Assembly: GCA_964630795.1 (NCBI GenBank)
Contig: CAZVWF010000033.1
Span: forward strand, 1-27,948
Direction of reading: 5' to 3'
Origin: SZUA-117 sp964630795
GTDB taxonomy: Bacteria; Pseudomonadota; Gammaproteobacteria; Steroidobacterales; Woeseiaceae
Length of the DNA stretch: 27,948 nucleotides
The translations under genes were made by a program, and so were the position numbers. The notes below the pieces were generated by a model. The model worked only from the letters and a program-made list of their open reading frames with translations. It ran no database searches and was not told the DNA's origin. Each line of letters begins with the position of its first letter. The first letter of the stretch is position 1. This document shows positions 23,043 to 27,948 of this stretch, piece after piece.

Positions 23043-24489
23043 CCGTCCCTGCGGCCTCTTCGGCGATGACTTCTTCCGGCGGACGCCTTGCAACCAGGTG
23101 TCGATCGATCTCCTCCAGGTCCTGAATACGCAGGTTGCCGGCAGCCAGTTTCAGGCGCAGCACATTACCGATATAGGTGTAACGCGCCTGCTCGTAATTC
23201 GTAATCGCGATATACAGCGACCGCTGTGAATTGAGCACATCGACAATCGTTCGGGTGCCGACCTCGAAACCCGCTTCTGTCGCTTCGAGCGCCGTACGGC
23301 TGGACTCGACTGCCTGTGCGAGTGCATTGACGCGGCTTATTTCAGATTCGACGCTGAGGAAGGCATCCCGTGTTTGCCTTTCTGTCTCGCGAGAGACTCG
23401 CTGCAGTTGCTCGCGGCTCGCGCGGTGCAGGTAGACGGCCTCGCGAACCCGTGATGACGTGCGGCCGCCACTAAACAACGGCATGCTGAACTGCAGAAAG
23501 ATCGAGTCGTTTGTACTGTCGACCGGAAAAGCGGGATTCGCCGATGCCAGACCGCCGACCGTCACGTCGCTGATGTCCGTGTCGCTCGAATCGTAGCTGG
23601 CCACGAGGTCCAGCGTGGGATAGTGCCCGGTTCGACGTGACTTGATTTCGCCACGAGCCATTTCTTCATCGAATCGGCTGGAGACCAGCGCAAGGTTCTG
23701 GTCCATCGCCAGGTCGATCCAGCTTTCGGCCGAGGCCGGGGACGGCGATACCAGCGGGAGGTCCTCCTTGGGTGCCGACAATTGCATAATGTACTCGCCC
23801 GTAATCTCGCGCAGGAATTCCCGCGCTGTCGCGAGTTCACGTTTCGCCTGGATCTCCGAAGCGACTGCCTGGTCATAAGCTGCCTGGGATTCCTGGACGC
23901 CGGTAATCGCGATCAGGCCGACATCGAATCGCTGCCTGGCCTGTTCGAGTTGCCGCGCGATGGCGAGACGATCAGCATGAATCGACATCAGTCGATCTTC
24001 CGCACCCAGGACATCGAAGTAGCGCGTTACGACCCGAACAATCAGGTTCTGTTGCGCAGCTTCAAAATCCACTTCCGCTTTGGCAACACGTTTTTCGGCT
24101 TGCTTCAGACCGACCCACTGGTCCCAGCGAAAGACGGTCTGGCGAAGTTCTGCGTTCCAGCCGAACGTGTCGAACCTGGACTCTGCCTCGAGCGATACAA
24201 AGCCGACGACGTCACCGGTCGAGGGATCAATCTGGGGTTGCTGCTGCAGGCCGGACCGCGCGCCTTGCCCGTAGTTTGCGCCCGCATTGAGTTGCGGAAG
24301 GAGCAGTCCGCGCGCCTGTGGCACCGCTTCGAGCGTTGCCAGCCGCCGGGCCTCGGCTTCGTGGATCAGGGGATCGCTTTGCAGCGCCTGCTGGTAGACC
24401 TCCAGCAAGGAGGCGGCCAGGGCCTGTCCGGGTAGCCATGAAAAGGTCAGGGCTACAGCTAAATGCATAATCTTGTTTACATTTTTCAT
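23032..24489 (-). CDS. tolC: TolC-family outer-membrane channel protein
   Basis: A 485-residue outer-membrane efflux and type I secretion channel. The signal peptide is about 25 residues (MKNVNKIMHLAVALTFSW, then ends GQALA). The mature part has the internal duplication expected of TolC. Each half has a helical hairpin, for example SDPLIHEAEARRLATLEAVPQARGLLLPQLNA at the start and QAARYTYIGNVLRLKLAAG-like helices near the end. The VGTRTIVDVLNSQRSLY motif is a strong TolC signature. The frame is open to 24540, but ATG 24489 starts the signal peptide, so the 17 extra residues are excluded. It lies downstream of the PIMT-like gene on the same strand, an order often seen in gammaproteobacteria. 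Confidence 0.94.
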   Translation of the reverse strand: MKNVNKIMHLAVALTFSWLPGQALAASLLEVYQQALQSDPLIHEAEARRLATLEAVPQARGLLLPQLNAGANYGQGARSGLQQQPQIDPSTGDVVGFVSLEAESRFDTFGWNAELRQTVFRWDQWVGLKQAEKRVAKAEVDFEAAQQNLIVRVVTRYFDVLGAEDRLMSIHADRLAIARQLEQARQRFDVGLIAITGVQESQAAYDQAVASEIQAKRELATAREFLREITGEYIMQLSAPKEDLPLVSPSPASAESWIDLAMDQNLALVSSRFDEEMARGEIKSRRTGHYPTLDLVASYDSSDTDISDVTVGGLASANPAFPVDSTNDSIFLQFSMPLFSGGRTSSRVREAVYLHRASREQLQRVSRETERQTRDAFLSVESEISRVNALAQAVESSRTALEATEAGFEVGTRTIVDVLNSQRSLYIAITNYEQARYTYIGNVLRLKLAAGNLRIQDLEEIDRHLVARRPPEEVIAEEAAGTASP

Positions 24490-24639
24490 TAGAAATGTTC
24501 CGTTTGGATGGGTTGCCATCCCAGAAGGTGTTGTCGTCAACTATATAACTAAATCAGCCAAATGAACCGCAGGTTTTATGCGCCGATGCGGCACCTGCAC
24601 CGCCTTGCAGGATGACCGGGTTCGCCGCCTGGTTTTTCT

Positions 24640-25290
24640 TCAAAAGGCAAAAGGCGATTGCTCGCTGGCCCGAACAAGCGGCGGTATGTTCGATTCGAAC
24701 AATTCCCTGGCATTCAGTTCATTGTCCTGGCCGTGGCTTACAAGCGTTGCGGTCATCGCAGACGATTCGCCGATGAACGTCAGCAGGCGACCACCGGGGC
24801 GCAGCAGCGCAGCCAGGCCGTCGTCTTGCCTGGGCAGAGATCCGGACACGATCACGACATCGAATTCATCGTCGGGCAATTCTACCGAGGCATCCATTTG
24901 CGACAACGTGACATTGTCAACTGCATCCTCTACGAGGTTATCGCGTGCCGCGTCGACGAATGGCTGATGCAGGTCAATGCTCGTAACCGATGCTGCGAGA
25001 CGGGAAATACAGGCGGTCAGGTAGCCGGTGCCGGTACCGACCTCGAGAACCGATTCGCCCGATTGAATATTCACAGCTTGCAGAATACGGCCGTCGAGCG
25101 ACGGCCGAAACATAACCTGACCATGGCCGATCGGAATTTCAGCGTCGGCATAGGCACAATGGGTGAATTCGGCGGGCACGTAGCGTTCACGCGAGACGTC
25201 ACCGAGCGTTTGCAGCACCTCGGGATCGAACACGTCCCATGTTCTGACTTGCTGCGCCACCATCTGTCGCCTTATAGAATCCGTATTCAT
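24640..25290 (-). CDS. Protein-L-isoaspartate O-methyltransferase family protein (PIMT-like)
   Basis: A 216-residue SAM-dependent methyltransferase. VLEVGTGTGYLTA (81-93) is the SAM-binding motif I, and the N-terminus MNTDSIRRQMVAQQVRTW and the block RERYVPAEF are typical of the PCMT family. In genuine PIMT the segment after GHGQ reads TISQP and contacts the isoaspartyl substrate. Here it reads VMFRP (55-63), so isoaspartate repair should not be assumed. The PIMT-like paralogues that neighbour tolC in other gammaproteobacteria differ at the same place. The longer frame to 25458 has no conserved sequence, and ATG 25290 is preferred, though without a strong ribosome site. It is divergent from the GGDEF-EAL gene, with 292 bases between the starts. 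Confidence 0.85.
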   Translation of the reverse strand: MNTDSIRRQMVAQQVRTWDVFDPEVLQTLGDVSRERYVPAEFTHCAYADAEIPIGHGQVMFRPSLDGRILQAVNIQSGESVLEVGTGTGYLTACISRLAASVTSIDLHQPFVDAARDNLVEDAVDNVTLSQMDASVELPDDEFDVVIVSGSLPRQDDGLAALLRPGGRLLTFIGESSAMTATLVSHGQDNELNARELFESNIPPLVRASEQSPFAF

Positions 25291-25582
25291 TTTTCTGCGG
25301 CCTGTAAATTGCTGATTTTTATTACATTTTTCGAGAGAGTCGCTGCCATCGGGAGGGCGGCATGCGTTTCGACCGATGTCGCAGCCTGACGATGGTTGCT
25401 GAATTATGGTGAATCGCCGCAGTAGCCCGCGGCTGCTGGGATATCCTTCATTATGCACACGTTAAATGCTCAGAAATTGCCGTTTATGTGCGGCACCGGA
25501 GATGCATTGCGAGCGCTGAATAATACCAAATGATTGTTTGGCGACATCATTTACAACACAGCCGAACAGGGACAGGCGCTGC

Positions 25583-27910
25583 ATGACACCGACCGTCATC
25601 ATTATCGCTCTTGCGGGACTTCTCGTCGCAGCCGTGATTGTGCTTGCTTTCATCGGTCGGGATCGTGGGCTGCTGCGGCGTCGTGTTGGCAATCTCAACG
25701 AAGAACTGATCGAAGTTTCCGCTGATGCTTCCGTCGGACGACGGCTGTCTGAACATGGCACGGGTGGCCTGGCCGACCTTACGAAGACTATCAATCGCCT
25801 GTTCGATGCGATCGGAGAACGCGACGAGGAAATTCACGACAAGGATCGATTGTTCGCTGATTTCTCCCGCACACTCCCGGAAATCGTGCTGGTTCACGAC
25901 GAACGCATCCTGCTGGCCAATGGCAGCGCCGCCAGCCTGATCGGCCTCCAACCGGAACAACTGATCGGCCGCGACGCTGCAGATCTCGTCAAACCGGCGT
26001 ACCGGGCACTGTTCAGGAAAACAATGGCTAAACGCCTCCTGGGCGAGAGTGCGCCCGAGCGGCTCGAGATCCAGTTAATCAGTGGTGACGACGCAGGCCT
26101 GTGGGTCGAGGCGCAGAGCTCGGTCATCGAGTATCACGGCAGCAAAGCCGTGCTGACGGTCGCTCGAGATGTGAGTTATCGCAAGAATCTCGAAGTGTCG
26201 CTGAGTCGCAGCAAGCGCCAGGCACAATTCACGCTGGAGTCGATCTCGGAAGGTGTCATCACGACCGACAACGAGGGCCGTATCGATTACATGAATCAAG
26301 CGGCGGAATCGATGACCGGTGCCAATCGCGATGACGCCACCGGACACAAGACGGGAGAGTTTTTCTCGTTGATCGACGAAGCGGATCGTCGCGCGCTTGG
26401 AGACCCGGTCGAACGGTGCTTGTCAATTCGCCGCCGGGTCAACATGGGACGACGGGCATTGCTCGTTAGTCGTGACGGCAAAAACGAATACTCGGTCGAA
26501 ATCACGGCATCGCCGATCCGTGGGCCCGGTAACAGCGACTCCGGAACGGTCGTTGTCATTCACGATGTTAGCGAGATTCGCGGTCTGACGCGGCAGATGA
26601 GCTACCAGGCAGCGCACGATGCGCTGACCGGCCTGATCAATCGCAGAGAATTCGAACGGCGCCTGGATGAGGCGATGGACATCGCGCACGCAGAGGAGGC
26701 TGTCCACATTCTTGCCTACATGGACCTTGATCGCTTCAAGGCGGTCAATGACAGTTGCGGTCACATGGCCGGCGATAACATGCTGCGCGAAGTTGCCAAC
26801 CTGATTAAAGACCAGGTGCGCGACTCGGACTATGTCGCGCGACTGGGTGGAGACGAGTTCGGCACCCTGTTGATGCGTTGCCCGCTCGACAAAGCCCAGC
26901 AGATCGCCGCCGATATCTGCAACGCCGTTGCGGACTATCGCTTTGTCTGGCAGGACAAGATCTTCAACATTGGTATCTCGATCGGGCTGGTCGAAGTCAG
27001 TCACGCCAGTGGTACCTTGCAGGACATCATGGCGGCGGCAGACTCGGCCTGCTATGTCGCCAAACAGCGGGGCCGCGGGCAGGTGCATGTCTACTCGGCG
27101 CGCGACGAGGCCGTTGCCCGAGAGCGCGGCGACATCCAATGGCTGCGACAGCTTCAGAATGCCTTGCGCGACGACAAATTCGAACTGGCAATGCAGCCGA
27201 TCATTGCGACCACCAGCGGAGAAGTGTCCGGGCCATCGTTTGAGGTGCTCATTCGCATGTCGGACGAGCGGGGTCGCATCGGCACAAGCGCGGATTTTCT
27301 ACGCTCGGCTGAACGCTACCAACTCATGCCGCAGATCGACCGCTGGGTGGTCAATGCCGTCCTTGCGGCGATTAACTCGGGCGAGATCAAACTGGCATCA
27401 AGTCGGAGTTGTGCGATCAACATATCGGGACAGACCCTGAGTGATGAAAGCTTTTTGAGCTTTGTCGTGGAGGCGCTCGATCACAGCGGTGTCACGCCGT
27501 CAAATATCTGCTTCGAGGTCACGGAAGGCGCTATCTTCAACAACGTGCAGTATGCACAGCGATTCATCGAGGTGTTGCACGGCATCGGATGCGAATTTGC
27601 ACTGGACGACTTCGGCAGTGGTCTGGGGGCGTTTTCCGGACTGAAGGACCTGCCGATCGATTACCTCAAGATCGACGGCACCTATACCCGTAGCCTCAAT
27701 TCGGACCAGGTCAACCAGGAGATGGTGGCGGCGATGATCAAGCTGGCCCGGACGATGGATTTTCGGGTTGTTGCCGAGCAGGTCGAGGAGCAGGAAGACT
27801 TCGACTGGCTCAGAAACGCCGGGATTGATTTCGTTCAGGGCCATTTCGTCGATGCGCCGGCCGCCCTGGGTACCGCAACGACAGGATCCTATCGTGTCCT
27901 CGAGCCCTGA
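25583..27910 (+). CDS. Membrane-anchored PAS-PAS-GGDEF-EAL cyclic-di-GMP turnover protein
   Basis: A 775-residue signalling protein. One N-terminal transmembrane helix (about 4-24) is followed by a helical linker (about 30-95), a PAS domain (about 97-200) and a second PAS domain (about 213-332). The GGDEF domain has an intact GGDEF at 422-426 and an inhibitory-site RDSD at 413-416, so it can in principle make c-di-GMP with product feedback. The EAL domain (about 520-765) reads EVL (554-556). It keeps the metal and catalytic set: Glu554, Asn613, Glu645, Asp675/Asp676, Lys696, Glu732, Gln752. Phosphodiesterase activity is therefore also expected. An in-frame TTG at 25538 precedes ATG 25583; the ATG starts the membrane helix. 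Which activity dominates, and the ligand of the PAS domains, are unknown. Confidence 0.93.
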   Translation: MTPTVIIIALAGLLVAAVIVLAFIGRDRGLLRRRVGNLNEELIEVSADASVGRRLSEHGTGGLADLTKTINRLFDAIGERDEEIHDKDRLFADFSRTLPEIVLVHDERILLANGSAASLIGLQPEQLIGRDAADLVKPAYRALFRKTMAKRLLGESAPERLEIQLISGDDAGLWVEAQSSVIEYHGSKAVLTVARDVSYRKNLEVSLSRSKRQAQFTLESISEGVITTDNEGRIDYMNQAAESMTGANRDDATGHKTGEFFSLIDEADRRALGDPVERCLSIRRRVNMGRRALLVSRDGKNEYSVEITASPIRGPGNSDSGTVVVIHDVSEIRGLTRQMSYQAAHDALTGLINRREFERRLDEAMDIAHAEEAVHILAYMDLDRFKAVNDSCGHMAGDNMLREVANLIKDQVRDSDYVARLGGDEFGTLLMRCPLDKAQQIAADICNAVADYRFVWQDKIFNIGISIGLVEVSHASGTLQDIMAAADSACYVAKQRGRGQVHVYSARDEAVARERGDIQWLRQLQNALRDDKFELAMQPIIATTSGEVSGPSFEVLIRMSDERGRIGTSADFLRSAERYQLMPQIDRWVVNAVLAAINSGEIKLASSRSCAINISGQTLSDESFLSFVVEALDHSGVTPSNICFEVTEGAIFNNVQYAQRFIEVLHGIGCEFALDDFGSGLGAFSGLKDLPIDYLKIDGTYTRSLNSDQVNQEMVAAMIKLARTMDFRVVAEQVEEQEDFDWLRNAGIDFVQGHFVDAPAALGTATTGSYRVLEP

Positions 27911-27948
27911 TTCCGGGGACGCATCATCATTCCCGGCTCCCGCGCCTG

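Noticed and set aside
24594..24611. CCTGCA/TGCAGG hairpin between tolC and the PIMT-like gene
   Set aside because: The stem is short, has no T-run on the transcribed strand, and lies where co-transcription is expected, so calling a terminator is not supported.
23782..25389. Long plus-strand ORFs (217 and 243 codons) opposite tolC and the PIMT-like gene
   Set aside because: Both are antisense shadows of recognisable minus-strand proteins.

Overview
The window reads as a chromosomal segment of a Gram-negative gammaproteobacterium with moderately high GC. It carries Kdo transferase, HldE, TolC and UppP, so there is an LPS-bearing outer membrane. It also has a split AdoCbl-dependent ribonucleotide reductase (NrdJa/NrdJb) of the kind known from Pseudomonas, and an exported DUF1592-DUF1552-ankyrin set. 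My best guess is a Woeseiaceae or Steroidobacterales-like lineage, but this is inference from gene content only. A run of ten Ns at 9067-9076 looks like a scaffold gap and suggests a draft or metagenome-derived assembly. I see no tRNA, rRNA, CRISPR array, insertion sequence or phage gene.

Layout. 1-1368 (+): end of tsaD, then folB and folK, tightly packed. 1526-2326 (-): a pteridine reductase-type SDR convergent with folK, so pterin/folate functions lie side by side. 2372-5199 (+): a MidA/NDUFAF7-type methyltransferase, uppP, and a signal-peptide beta-barrel candidate overlapping the end of uppP. 5181-6416 (-): cca. 6447-7511 (+): a lipoprotein-like zinc aminopeptidase. 7540-9548 (-): a Do-family periplasmic protease and an Hsp20 chaperone, the latter interrupted at its 3' end by the gap and preceded by a sigma-32-like promoter.

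9549-10055 is a 507-base AT-rich control region between hsp20 and nrdJa. It holds two NrdR-box-like palindromes, a TTGACA promoter, and a leader in which an upstream hairpin shares bases with a hairpin followed by T6. This is the arrangement expected of an attenuator or riboswitch-like switch. nrdJa (10056-12215) and nrdJb (12427-13140) follow, with an unrecognised 53-codon ORF between them.

13301-14092 (-) is an exported creatininase-family protein with altered metal-ligand motifs. It is divergent from a three-gene exported operon (14470-20168): a c-type-haem DUF1592-family protein, a Tat-exported DUF1552 protein and a secreted ankyrin-repeat protein. This operon is the least understood system in the window. 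The rest is envelope biogenesis and signalling: hldE and waaA (+), tolC and a divergent PIMT-like methyltransferase (-), and a PAS-PAS-GGDEF-EAL protein (+).
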